From: a virus
DNA: 64,000 bases
IMG/VR virus record: IMGVR_UViG_3300042471_000650
Location: 1 to 64,000 of that record
Reading direction: 5' to 3' (one strand)
The first letter of the stretch is position 1; the number at the start of each line of letters is the position of its first letter. This document shows positions 8,192-16,054 of the stretch, in pieces. Under the pieces are notes generated by a model that saw only the letters and a program-made list of their open reading frames with translations, had not been told where the DNA came from and ran no database searches. The position numbers and the translations under genes were made by a program.

Positions 8192-9497
8192 TCAACCGAT
8201 GGTTGGAGCAGTAAGAGCAACAGGAGTTGCTTCTACACTAGCAAGGTCCAAAGGAAAATTATGTGCATTTCTTTCGTGCATTACCTCTAAACCGAGTCCA
8301 GCACGATTAAGAATGTCTGCCCATGTATTAATTACATGACCTTGACTATCTTGAATTGACTGATTGAAATTAAAACCGTTACTCTGTTCCCTTAAATTTA
8401 CCATCTTTAAGGAGAGGACTATATCTTCATCCCAGTAGGATGTTGGGCGCTATTGGTGTATTACATCTCACGCTTGAGAAACCACCTAGTCTCTGAACCT
8501 TCCACAGAAGCGTCTGTGGCTTGGCTGCTGATTGCCCGTTTAGGAGGGATTCCAGCAATTCACCCAAAGTTTACCGTCAAATTGCTAGGACGGGACCCCG
8601 ACGATTGAGGTTAAATGCCATCGTAGAAACACCAAGAGCAGTAAACCAAATACCAATTACCGGCCAAGCAGCCAGGAAAAAGTGGAGACTGCGTGAGTTA
8701 TTAAAGGACGCATATTGAAAGATAAGTCGTCCAAAGTATCCATGTGCAGCCACGATGTTGTATGTCTCTTCTTCTTGCCCGAACTTATAACCATAGTTCT
8801 GACTTTCAGTTTCGGTTGTTTCACGAACCAACGATGAGGTTACTAATGAACCATGCATGGCTGATGCGAGAGAACCACCGAAGACACCAGCAACTCCAAG
8901 CATATGGAAGGGGTGCATCAGGATGTTGTGCTCTGCCTGGAACACCAGCATGTAGTTGAAGGTTCCAGAGATACCCAGAGGCATCGCATCAGAGAAAGAA
9001 CCTTGACCGAAAGGATAGACCAGGAATACGGCAGATGCAGCAGCGACAGGAGCACTGTAAGCAACACAGATCCAAGGACGCATACCTAGACGGTAAGAAA
9101 GTTCCCATTCACGTCCCATATAAGCATAGATACCGATGAGGAAGTGGAACACAATCAGTTGGAAAGGTCCACCGTTATAGAGCCATTCATCAAGACTTGC
9201 TGCTTCCCAAATAGGATAGAAGTGAAGACCAATGGCGTTGCTTGAAGGAACAACAGCACCAGAAATGATGTTGTTTCCGTACATAAGTGAACCAGCAACA
9301 GGTTCACGAATACCGTCAATGTCCACCGGAGGTGCGGCAATGAAGGCGACGATGAAACATACAGTTGCAGCAAGCAGTGTAGGAATCATCAGGGTTCCGA
9401 ACCAACCAACATAAAGACGGTTGTTCGTTGAAGTAACCCACTGGCAAAATTGTTCCCAGGAGTTAGTAGATTGTTTTTGTGCAATAGTAGCAGTCAT
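8192..9497 (-). CDS. psbA: Photosystem II D1 protein, gene split by an intron
   Basis: Exon 1 runs 9497-8608 and exon 2 runs 8381-8192; joined they encode 359 residues, the normal D1 length. Numbering aligns with host D1 without gaps. Residue 130 is Glu ('GREWELS'), the form linked to high-light D1 in cyanobacteria. Exon 1 carries Tyr161, Asp170, Glu189, His198 and His215. Exon 2 carries the manganese ligands His332, Glu333, His337, Asp342 and the Ala344 end ('[14 protein letters not shown]'), so splicing is essential for function. Unspliced RNA reads only a few codons into the intron, to a TGA at 8577-8579. Phage D1 is known to sustain photosystem II repair during infection. A consensus promoter lies 170 bases upstream. 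Confidence 0.97.
8382..8607 (-). other. Group I intron in psbA
   Basis: The 226-nt insert splits the codon for Leu297. The boundaries chosen give U as the last exon-1 base and G as the last intron base, the group I rule, and restore '...FNLNGFNFNQ...'. Two conserved P7 strands are visible: GTTCAGAGACTA at 8498-8487 and AAGATATAGTCC at 8427-8416, both close to T4 td-type introns, which suggests subgroup IA. It has no internal nuclease gene. S-PM2 psbA is known to carry a similar 212-nt intron. Sliding the boundary by three or four bases would also keep the frame. Confidence 0.9.
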
Positions 9498-9660
9498 TTT
9501 TCGTTAAAGGGTAAGTAAAAGTCCAGGGGGTTCTGGATGTTACATTATTCCCCACACTACCCTCCAGTGTGGGTATGAGAGACTGTGTTTTACCTCCCCA
9601 TAGGTCTCGGTTGAAAGAGGACAACATTAAGGATTTGTTACATTCCTTAACTTGTTGTTG
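9498..9660 (-). promoter_or_regulatory. Structured 5' leader of psbA
   Basis: About 160 untranslated bases separate the promoter from the psbA ATG. The minus strand holds three plausible stems. TTAAGGA pairs with TCCTTAA near 9627-9651. GAGAC pairs with GTCTC near 9581-9611. CCCACACT pairs with AGTGTGGG near 9553-9576, looping out a GGAGGG. Conserved RNA motifs (PhotoRC types) are known upstream of psbA in cyanobacteria and cyanophages; I cannot confirm that this is one. Confidence 0.5.
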
Positions 9661-9665
9661 TATTT

Positions 9666-9694
9666 ATCATAGCATTGTCAGGAAATCCTGTCAA
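9666..9694 (-). promoter_or_regulatory. Sigma70-type promoter of psbA
   Basis: TTGACA at 9694-9689 and TATGAT at 9671-9666 are separated by 17 bases. An inverted repeat CAGGA-TT-TCCTG (9690-9679) overlaps the end of the -35 box and runs into the spacer, and could be an operator. The promoter begins just after the stop of the 76-residue gene. Confidence 0.85.
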
Positions 9695-9707
9695 TAGGTA
9701 TGAGTGC

Positions 9708-9938
9708 TTACTTGGGTTGCTTTTTTGCTTTTGCCACTTTCTTATCAATTTCTGGGTTTCCAGTTGGTGGCATCGACATTGCACTTGTCTTGTCTAGAGT
9801 GTTATACATACCATCTCTTTGACCATAATCCTGATGAAATCCATTAGGCAATTGTCTTGGTGGTTCTTGATCTGGAAATCCATTTGGGGATGGTTGTCCT
9901 GGATATAATGCTTTTTGAAATTGTTTGAATGTTTTCAT
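9708..9938 (-). CDS. Hypothetical protein, possible head-associated
   Basis: This 76-residue protein begins 'MKTFKQFQKALYPGQPSP' and is rich in P, G, N, Q and K with little predicted structure. The MKTFxQF opening resembles the N-termini of T4-like internal head proteins. It starts one base after the stop of the large gene upstream (11544-9940), so they form one operon. The function is not established. Confidence 0.5.
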   Translation of the reverse strand: MKTFKQFQKALYPGQPSPNGFPDQEPPRQLPNGFHQDYGQRDGMYNTLDKTSAMSMPPTGNPEIDKKVAKAKKQPK

Positions 9939-9939
9939 T

Positions 9940-11544
9940 TTATATACCTAAATTAATTCCCATAGACTTAAGTTTATTTGCATTATTTGATCCTGGTTTT
10001 ATGTGTTGCTTTAATTGATCCAATGCATTATTCCTTGTTTGTCCTGACGGACTTTTCAAAACAATACCAGCAAGAGTTGAAATTTCCAAAGGATTTAATC
10101 CAGAAGCAACTTGCCCATAATCCTTTTCCATTTTACTTGTATCAAATGTTGATGCAGCGGTTGCAGCATTTTCTTCTGCAGATTTACTCCAAGTATTATA
10201 AGAAGCTTCTTTACCAATTGGAGATTGTTGAAAATCACGAATACCAGAAGAATTGGAACCTGGAAAATTAGAACCAAACTTTGTAGTTGTATACTCCTTA
10301 CTTGCTCTCAATTGTTCCATTACTTTTCTATATCGTTCTCCTGGAGTTCCTTTCTCATTGTCTCCGACACGAATAAAAGAAACTGCTTCAGGAGAATCTA
10401 ATGGGACAAGAACACTTACGGGAGTTCTTCTTTGAAAGTTTAAATTAGTAATACCGTAAGTCAGAGGATTTTTTCCATACTTAACTCCATCTATGGTAAT
10501 GATAGTATCCGAAAAATCAATAAGAATAGCATTCCAAAGCGCCAAATAATCATCACCACCAAATGCTTGAGTAAGTCCTTCAACTGGTGAAGGATAACCA
10601 GGAACACTTGGCCAACCACCACCAGTATATTCATCTTGCAATGTTGCCCATAATTGAAATAATAATGTAGTTAATGATGAATTATTAATATCAAATTGAT
10701 TATAGTCTAATAGAATTTGACTACAAATAATTGATGCACTTTCATTCATCTCACTCGGATGCACATTAGTTATTACTTGCCCCTCTAGACGTTCAGAATA
10801 TAGAGGCGGATTTAATTCTTGCAAATAGAATGCTACATTTTTATCCTTTGCTTCTGCTGGCAATGCAAAAGAAAATCTACCAGAAGAAGAATTTTTAGGA
10901 ATAAATCCAAGAAAACCTCCAGAAGTATCAGAATACCAAATGACGTATAAGTCATTGTTTGGTATTACTGCCCCATTTGTTCCATTTCCAATAAAGGCAT
11001 CTATGGTTATATGTGTATAAGTTTCGGTGTTTGTTGTAATAAATGCAGCATCTCTAGAATAATTACCACCTTCAATCGGCAGAGCAACACCATCAAACTG
11101 CAAATAGTCTCCACTACTATCAGTGAATCCACCATCAGCAACTTCTGTTCCAACTCCATTAAAGGTGAAAGAATCTTGATTTCCTGCAGATATAGTTTCT
11201 AAATTTACTTCCCCGGTTGATTGGTAATCATTAAAAAATACTCCGGAAGATGTCATACCTTCATTCATTTCCGTTCTCCAATTGGATTTCAAACGATCGG
11301 GAACTTTGGTTTTAACTTCTTCAATAATTTGTGTTTCTTGATTCTCCTCAACAAATAAATCACTTCTCCAGTCTGATTTTAATGGTGAAGAAAGTTTTTT
11401 AATTTCCTTTATTTCTTTTTGCCCTTCTTTAATAAATTGTTTTTTTTCAAAAGACGAAAGTTTCTGCTCATCAAGAATGCGATGATGAGTTTTTTTGAAA
11501 TCTTTATGATTTACGTGCCTTAAGGCTTTCGAATATATACTCAT
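9940..11544 (-). CDS. Large cyanophage protein, probably virion
   Basis: The 534-residue protein has a charged, helical N-terminus (1-100) holding two copies of a short motif, 'LKSDWRSDLF' near 55-64 and 'LKSNWRTEMN' near 84-93. The middle (100-260) is beta-rich and resembles a carbohydrate-binding or jelly-roll domain ('NQDSFTFNGVGTE', 'TITIDAFIG'-like strands). The C-terminal third is helical with many S, N and K. No catalytic site is seen. The paired W-R motif suggests docking to a repeated partner. Function unknown. Confidence 0.5.
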   Translation of the reverse strand: MSIYSKALRHVNHKDFKKTHHRILDEQKLSSFEKKQFIKEGQKEIKEIKKLSSPLKSDWRSDLFVEENQETQIIEEVKTKVPDRLKSNWRTEMNEGMTSSGVFFNDYQSTGEVNLETISAGNQDSFTFNGVGTEVADGGFTDSSGDYLQFDGVALPIEGGNYSRDAAFITTNTETYTHITIDAFIGNGTNGAVIPNNDLYVIWYSDTSGGFLGFIPKNSSSGRFSFALPAEAKDKNVAFYLQELNPPLYSERLEGQVITNVHPSEMNESASIICSQILLDYNQFDINNSSLTTLLFQLWATLQDEYTGGGWPSVPGYPSPVEGLTQAFGGDDYLALWNAILIDFSDTIITIDGVKYGKNPLTYGITNLNFQRRTPVSVLVPLDSPEAVSFIRVGDNEKGTPGERYRKVMEQLRASKEYTTTKFGSNFPGSNSSGIRDFQQSPIGKEASYNTWSKSAEENAATAASTFDTSKMEKDYGQVASGLNPLEISTLAGIVLKSPSGQTRNNALDQLKQHIKPGSNNANKLKSMGINLGI

Positions 11545-11570
11545 CCACTCTTTGTGTTTTTATCTATTTA

Positions 11571-11732
11571 TTATACCCTATATTCTTCTATCTTATCTAA
11601 TACCTTGTTCAAATACTTATGAGCAAGTCCCTTTGGGTCTGAAGTATATCCGATATTTTCTTCATATAATTCGTGCTTATACATCAACAATATTCTCTTT
11701 ATTTCTTGCTTCGTCAGTTGTCCGCGTGGCAT
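11571..11732 (-). CDS. Small hypothetical protein (53 aa)
   Basis: The frame starts 'MPRGQLTKQEIKRILLMYKH' and ends 'DKIEEYRV'. It looks like a helical, charged protein. It lies just after the peroxiredoxin terminator and ends 27 bases before the 9940-11544 gene. Codon use matches its neighbours. Function unknown. Confidence 0.6.
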   Translation of the reverse strand: MPRGQLTKQEIKRILLMYKHELYEENIGYTSDPKGLAHKYLNKVLDKIEEYRV

Positions 11733-11735
11733 ATA

Positions 11736-11769
11736 CAAAAAAACTCTGCCTTATTTAGGGGCAGAGTTT
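11736..11769 (-). terminator. Terminator of hli-peroxiredoxin operon
   Basis: On the minus strand AAACTCTGCC and GGCAGAGTTT form a 10-bp stem around CCTAAATAA, followed by a T-run. It lies 20 bases after the peroxiredoxin stop. Confidence 0.85.
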
Positions 11770-11789
11770 CAGTAATATTACCTATTATA

Positions 11790-12317
11790 TCAGACTTGTG
11801 CGGTTTCCCTCACAGTTGACTTGATATATTCTAAAACTGCTTCGGGGGTTGATGCCTCATAGGGGTCCGAGTCTGCGTTGTCACGTAGACCCTCTTCAAC
11901 GAAGAGTTTTTCAATGATTCCATTCTCCACCACAGCAGCATAACGCCAACTGCGCTGACCGAAACCAAGATTAGACTTGTTAACCAGGTAACCCATACTA
12001 CGGGTGAAATAAGCGTTTCCATCGGGGATAAATTTTACTTTTTCAATATTTTGATCTTGTGCCCAAGCATTCATAACAAATCCATCGTTAACAGAAACGC
12101 AGTAAATAGCGTCGATGCCGAGACCAATAAAGTCGTCATATTTCTCTTCGAATCCAGGCAACTGATAGGCACTGCAAGTAGGAGTGAAAGCACCAGGCAG
12201 GCTAAAAATGACCACACGCTTCCCATCAAAAAGTTCTGCAGTTGTGCGAGTTACGAATTCACCAGACTCACGGAAAACAAATTCAACTTGTGGAACTTGA
12301 TAACCTTCTTTACGCAT
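11790..12317 (-). CDS. Peroxiredoxin
   Basis: The protein (175 residues) belongs to the Prx5/AhpC-TSA type, which reduces peroxides with a thiol. The peroxidatic cysteine is in 'PGAFTPTCSAYQLPGF' near residues 42-57, followed by 'CVSVNDGFVMNAW' and 'FIPDGNAYFTRSMG'. The start at 12317 is chosen because GGAGG lies six bases before that ATG; a longer in-frame start exists at 12341. It is the last gene of the hli operon. In an infected cyanobacterium it would limit peroxide made under high light. Phage copies of this enzyme are uncommon but known. Confidence 0.85.
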   Translation of the reverse strand: MRKEGYQVPQVEFVFRESGEFVTRTTAELFDGKRVVIFSLPGAFTPTCSAYQLPGFEEKYDDFIGLGIDAIYCVSVNDGFVMNAWAQDQNIEKVKFIPDGNAYFTRSMGYLVNKSNLGFGQRSWRYAAVVENGIIEKLFVEEGLRDNADSDPYEASTPEAVLEYIKSTVRETAQV

Positions 12318-12330
12318 TTTAACCTCCATT

Positions 12331-12450
12331 TCACCATACATTTGGAATAATCTGCCCGGTCGTCAGATAAGCACCAACGGCAGCAACGAATCCAATCATT
12401 GCAAGTCTTCCATTCAGACGTTCTGCTGCTTCAGTAAAGATTTTGTCCAT
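12331..12450 (-). CDS. hli: High-light-inducible protein
   Basis: This 39-residue protein has the HLIP chlorophyll-binding core 'ERLNGRLAMIGFVAAVGAY' (residues 10-28), with Glu, Asn and Arg at the usual places in a single membrane helix. Very short HLIPs are typical of cyanophages. They are thought to bind pigment and dissipate excess light energy next to photosystem II. It lies between the 28-residue peptide and peroxiredoxin. Confidence 0.9.
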   Translation of the reverse strand: MDKIFTEAAERLNGRLAMIGFVAAVGAYLTTGQIIPNVW

Positions 12451-12462
12451 TGTTTTTTCTCC

Positions 12463-12549
12463 TTAAAATGTTTCAGAAAGTTGATTAATAGCATGTGCCA
12501 GAAGCACAAAGAAAGCAATACTTGTAAGAGTAAAAATAACTTCAGTCAT
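12463..12549 (-). CDS. Small membrane peptide in hli operon (28 aa)
   Basis: The peptide starts 'MTEVIFTLTSIAFFVLLAHA' and is a single predicted membrane helix with a short polar tail. Its ATG overlaps the stop of the upstream HLIP gene (TGATG) and ATTTTAAGG leads to the next HLIP. Position suggests a photosystem-associated small protein; it resembles small Psb-type subunits in size only. Confidence 0.55.
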   Translation of the reverse strand: MTEVIFTLTSIAFFVLLAHAINQLSETF

Positions 12550-12743
12550 CAGAAGATTCCGAAGAAGAGTTTACCAGTGAGAGCATAAGAAATAAACCCA
12601 GCAATAATACCGACCATTGCCCAGCGTCCATTGATGCGCTCCTTTACTTCTGCGGGGGAATACATCCCATAATTCTCATAATACATTTGTGGTTCTTTAG
12701 CAAACATATTTTGCTGCCCACGGTCATTAGTCGTTACGGTCAT
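12549..12743 (-). CDS. hli: High-light-inducible protein
   Basis: This 64-residue HLIP has a polar N-terminus and the core 'ERINGRWAMVGIIAGFISYA' near residues 35-54, again with the E-x-x-N-G-R pigment-binding pattern in one membrane helix. It is the first gene of the operon hli - small peptide - hli - peroxiredoxin and sits 27 bases after a perfect consensus promoter. Confidence 0.92.
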   Translation of the reverse strand: MTVTTNDRGQQNMFAKEPQMYYENYGMYSPAEVKERINGRWAMVGIIAGFISYALTGKLFFGIF

Positions 12744-12769
12744 TTCGTTTTATTACGAAGTGTTACACA

Positions 12770-12798
12770 ATTATATAGGAAATCTTAAGACCTGTCAA
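12770..12798 (-). promoter_or_regulatory. Consensus sigma70-type promoter of hli operon
   Basis: TTGACA (12798-12793) and TATAAT (12775-12770) are 17 bases apart, both perfect. The stop codon of the upstream glycosyltransferase gene (TGA, 12797-12795) is inside the -35 box. A small AGACC/GGTCT hairpin surrounds the -35 and may act as a weak terminator of the glycan operon. Confidence 0.9.
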
Positions 12799-13604
12799 GG
12801 GGTCTGCGCTTGAGAGGGGTGAGTAATTCTTCCCAAAAACGGATCATAATTCATCAAATCGTCAATCTTCATATCGTGACCCTGCTGCTCCCAGAATTGC
12901 AGAAGTCCATCGTGACTTGCTCTGTGGAAAACATCAATGTGCTCTGGATGAATTGAAGACCCTAATTCAATTCGATAAAGAAAAATAGGAATCGAATATG
13001 TATTTCCAGAGTTGTAAACCAAATCATCAGCAACTGCTCTTGGTTTTACACCATTATCAAGTTTATACTTATCATCACGAACGTGAAACTTAAGAAGTTT
13101 TTCTGCGTGATGACGAGTAATCATATATGCGGCAGTAGAGAAATCATTGACAAATCTCTTGTGCAACTTAACGTGCAAATCTCCAGTGCAGATAATTGCA
13201 AGTTGCACTACATCCCAATCGTAAGGAATCTTGGAGACAAAATCTGCCCAAGTAAAATCCCAAAATCTTGCAAGTTGAATATCAACATCATCTTCCATAA
13301 TGATTGCATATGGAGAATCAGAAGTTTCATACCAATGTTTAATTGCTTTTAGGTGAGAAGTTGTGCAACCAATCTCCCCAGAAGTCATCGTGTCTGGATA
13401 TCTACCTTTAATGATATCTCCCAAATCATCATCACGACCATCATAAGCAGAGATACGAGTATAATTCTCAATCTCCCAATACTTAAATTGGTCTTCCATA
13501 TATTGCTTTCTTTCTGGTTGACCATCTAAATTCAAGTAATAGATTGGTCCAATATTTTTAAGTTTATATGCTGATTTGTTTTTGTCCATCACATTCTCAT
13601 CCAT
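12795..13604 (-). CDS. Glycosyltransferase family 25
   Basis: The 269-residue protein shows the GT25 (LPS glycosyltransferase) pattern. It has 'IYYLNLDGQPERKQYMEDQF' near 21-40, 'SGEIGCTTSHLKAIKHW' near 75-91 and the metal-binding acidic 'EDDVD' near 104-108. Members move galactose or similar sugars onto LPS or protein glycans. It is the last gene of the glycan operon, and its start overlaps the fucosyltransferase upstream by 16 bases. Substrate unknown. Confidence 0.82.
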   Translation of the reverse strand: MDENVMDKNKSAYKLKNIGPIYYLNLDGQPERKQYMEDQFKYWEIENYTRISAYDGRDDDLGDIIKGRYPDTMTSGEIGCTTSHLKAIKHWYETSDSPYAIIMEDDVDIQLARFWDFTWADFVSKIPYDWDVVQLAIICTGDLHVKLHKRFVNDFSTAAYMITRHHAEKLLKFHVRDDKYKLDNGVKPRAVADDLVYNSGNTYSIPIFLYRIELGSSIHPEHIDVFHRASHDGLLQFWEQQGHDMKIDDLMNYDPFLGRITHPSQAQTP

Positions 13605-14395
13605 CTTTCTGGAATTAAATCTTTAGTGTTTTTATCTTTACAGGTTTCCCCAAACCAATTTATAGGTGCAACGACGTGGTTAGAATTAGACAACCAAGCA
13701 CCCCACCAGGAGAATGAGGAATTAGCAATAATATGATGTTTGCAGAGAGACATTAGACATAGGTCAACATACTGGTCTCCAGATTCAGAAAGCATAAACC
13801 TCTCATCAGAGAAGATTTCCTGCTCCCTGCACCACTCAATATCATCAGAAAAGATAATGACTGGAAGATTCGAATCAAACTGTTGAAGTGCTGTTTGATA
13901 ATACTCCAAGTCAAGAGCAGTGTGATTTGGATTTTGAAGGTAGTCTGTGCGACGAATATGAAGACTGATTGCTTCTCCGACAGACCCCATCATTTCTTTA
14001 CAAGGTTCTAGAATCTCATCCTTGAAAGAAAAGTCAATCCGAATCTCATCTGTAATATGTGCAAAATATTTTTCTGACTGAAAAAATCCAGCAAGAGTAA
14101 TTTCATCTGGACACATATTGAAGAGAATCTCATCAAAGTGAAAATGCCTTTCTTCTGCTACTGGAGCATATCCCCTATCAAGAAGTTTAATGTTATGAGG
14201 AAGGACATACGACATCTTAAATGGATAGAAGATTTCAATCTTCAAATCAAATCCATAAGGGTCCTTAACAACTTGACTATGATTTGGAACGCAAAAATCG
14301 TATCCTCTATTAGAAGCAATACCTCTCAAAGAGGCATACTGAAACATTTGATTTCCTAATCTGCCCAGTCTACCAAGATGATTAAACGCCAGCAT
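13589..14395 (-). CDS. GT11 fucosyltransferase (copy 1)
   Basis: The 268-residue protein matches family GT11, alpha-1,2-fucosyltransferases using GDP-fucose. Visible motifs are 'RLGRLGNQMFQYASLRGIA' near 10-28, the donor-binding 'HIRRTDYL' near 146-153 and 'NSSFSWWGAWLS' near 226-237. A homologue lies at 15202-16053 with the same motifs. GDP-fucose synthesis genes are in the same operon, which supports the donor assignment. The acceptor glycan is unknown. Confidence 0.85.
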   Translation of the reverse strand: MLAFNHLGRLGRLGNQMFQYASLRGIASNRGYDFCVPNHSQVVKDPYGFDLKIEIFYPFKMSYVLPHNIKLLDRGYAPVAEERHFHFDEILFNMCPDEITLAGFFQSEKYFAHITDEIRIDFSFKDEILEPCKEMMGSVGEAISLHIRRTDYLQNPNHTALDLEYYQTALQQFDSNLPVIIFSDDIEWCREQEIFSDERFMLSESGDQYVDLCLMSLCKHHIIANSSFSWWGAWLSNSNHVVAPINWFGETCKDKNTKDLIPERWMRM

Positions 14396-15209
14396 TCAGT
14401 TGTCTCCTTCTTTCTTTAACATAATTTTGGTCTTCATAGTATCTTATTATAGCATCTTTATCCAATGTTCGGATTACCTGCCAAAGATTATGATTGTCCA
14501 TAAACTTTGGATTGTGATAGTGTGAGTTGAAAGTCCGAGAGTGGTCAAAATGATAAACCATATCATTTACTCTTCCTACATTATATCCAAGTGCTTGCAG
14601 GCGATAATAATATTCACAGTCTTCAGCACCCCAAGAGATGAAGTTTTCATTCCACATATAAGAGTCAATATAAACTTGACGCTTAATCATTTGACCCCAA
14701 CCCATTACAGAAGGTTGCAGTTTACAATTTGGTTGCAAAACAGATAGGTTAAATTCAGATGAAATAAAAGCATCAAAAAGAGAAATGGGATAATCAACTG
14801 CCCATTGATAAACTCCACAACCATATGGATAGACTGCATCAAATCCACCTTGAGTAATCATATTATAAGCAGTGGTATAACTTGATACTGGGTAGACAAC
14901 ATCAACATCGTAATTATAAACTACCTCTGTCTTTGCTGCAAGAAGTAGGTCATTCAAAATACGTGTCTTGTAGAAGAATTTATCTTCAGATTGTTCAAAG
15001 ATGTGATAGAGATTTGACGGAATATCTCCAACAATTCTTTCAATAACGGGAAGTGCCTTATCTTGAAAAACAGATTGCCTATCATTCTCCTTGACAATAA
15101 TAGGAGATTGTGGGAAATGGTGCGTGATATAACTGATTGAAGTGATAATGTTTTTCAGTCGGTCTTCACTTTCAATTCGACAAGGCATTAAGAATGTAAG
15201 ATTATTCAT
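14382..15209 (-). CDS. GT-A glycosyltransferase (galactosyltransferase-like)
   Basis: This 275-residue protein has a GT-A layout. The acidic metal site is 'YDVDVVYP' near 98-105. A C-terminal 'FISWGAEDCEYYYRLQALGY' near 216-235 is the GWGxED signature of the galactosyltransferase-type GT2/GT7 group. It sits between the two GT11 genes and overlaps both (14 and 8 bases). Donor and acceptor unknown. Confidence 0.75.
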   Translation of the reverse strand: MNNLTFLMPCRIESEDRLKNIITSISYITHHFPQSPIIVKENDRQSVFQDKALPVIERIVGDIPSNLYHIFEQSEDKFFYKTRILNDLLLAAKTEVVYNYDVDVVYPVSSYTTAYNMITQGGFDAVYPYGCGVYQWAVDYPISLFDAFISSEFNLSVLQPNCKLQPSVMGWGQMIKRQVYIDSYMWNENFISWGAEDCEYYYRLQALGYNVGRVNDMVYHFDHSRTFNSHYHNPKFMDNHNLWQVIRTLDKDAIIRYYEDQNYVKERRRQLNAGV

Positions 15210-16053
15210 AACTTACCTCCACCCATCTCTCTGGCAGAAGGTCTTCCATATTGTAATGATCATACATCGACCCAAACCAAGGATTAGGTGCAACAATCGG
15301 TTGTGTAGGATTCTCAATCAACCAGGCACCCCACCAACTCATTGTGCTGTTGGCAATAACACCACCATTACACAGAGACATCATACACAAATCAAAGTAA
15401 GGAATCAATGCCTGTTGACGACCTTGAAGTGTATCACAAGTTTGTGGATACTTTTCAGTATATTCCGAAAGCATAAACCTGTCATCTTGAAACAATTCTT
15501 GCTCTCCACACCACTCAATATCATCAGAGAATACAAGCACTGTAGAATTTTCATCAAAGTGAGTCAGTGCCTTCTCATAATACTCAATAGGACAAGCAGG
15601 GTGTGCCTCTGGTTTGACCAGATAATCTCCCCTCCTTACGTGAAGGAAAATAGGATTCTCAATCTCGTCGATGATTTCTTTACAAGGTTCTAGAATATCA
15701 TCTTTGAATGTGTAATCTTTACGAATAACATCTTCTACATTCAGAAAGTATTTTTCGGAGGTAAAGTAATCGTGAAGATTTACATTGTCAGGACACTCAT
15801 CAAAAAACTTTTGAATGAAATGAAACTCTCCAGTAGAGACACTAGGAGAATTTAAGATTCCAAAATTACTCTCTTGGACTGATTCCATTTTGAAACAATC
15901 AAAGAGACCATAGTTGGAATCTCCATAACTATCTGGACGAGGAATCAACCAATCAAATCCTCGATTTGCAGCAATGCCACGAAGAGCAGCATACTGAAAC
16001 ATCTGATTGCCCAGGCGCCCATTAGAACCTAGTCGATTATAACTGATTGTCAT
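15202..16053 (-). CDS. GT11 fucosyltransferase (copy 2)
   Basis: The 283-residue protein is a second GT11 alpha-1,2-fucosyltransferase. It has 'GRLGNQMFQYAALRGIAANR' near 12-31, 'HVRRGDYL' near 150-157 and 'ANSTMSWWGAWL' near 237-248. Compared with copy 1 it has an extra loop ('EYTEKYPQTCDTLQGRQQAL') before the last motif. The two copies are clearly related but well diverged, so they probably act on different acceptors or positions. Confidence 0.87.
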   Translation of the reverse strand: MTISYNRLGSNGRLGNQMFQYAALRGIAANRGFDWLIPRPDSYGDSNYGLFDCFKMESVQESNFGILNSPSVSTGEFHFIQKFFDECPDNVNLHDYFTSEKYFLNVEDVIRKDYTFKDDILEPCKEIIDEIENPIFLHVRRGDYLVKPEAHPACPIEYYEKALTHFDENSTVLVFSDDIEWCGEQELFQDDRFMLSEYTEKYPQTCDTLQGRQQALIPYFDLCMMSLCNGGVIANSTMSWWGAWLIENPTQPIVAPNPWFGSMYDHYNMEDLLPERWVEVSYE

Positions 16054-16054
16054 T

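Noticed and set aside
8192-8404. A separate 70-codon gene starting 'MVNLREQ'
   Set aside because: Its first 7-8 codons are intron sequence; the rest is the C-terminus of D1. It is exon 2 of psbA.
8577-9497. psbA as a truncated pseudogene of 306 codons
   Set aside because: The last codons before the stop are intron sequence, and splicing restores a full 359-residue D1 with all key residues.
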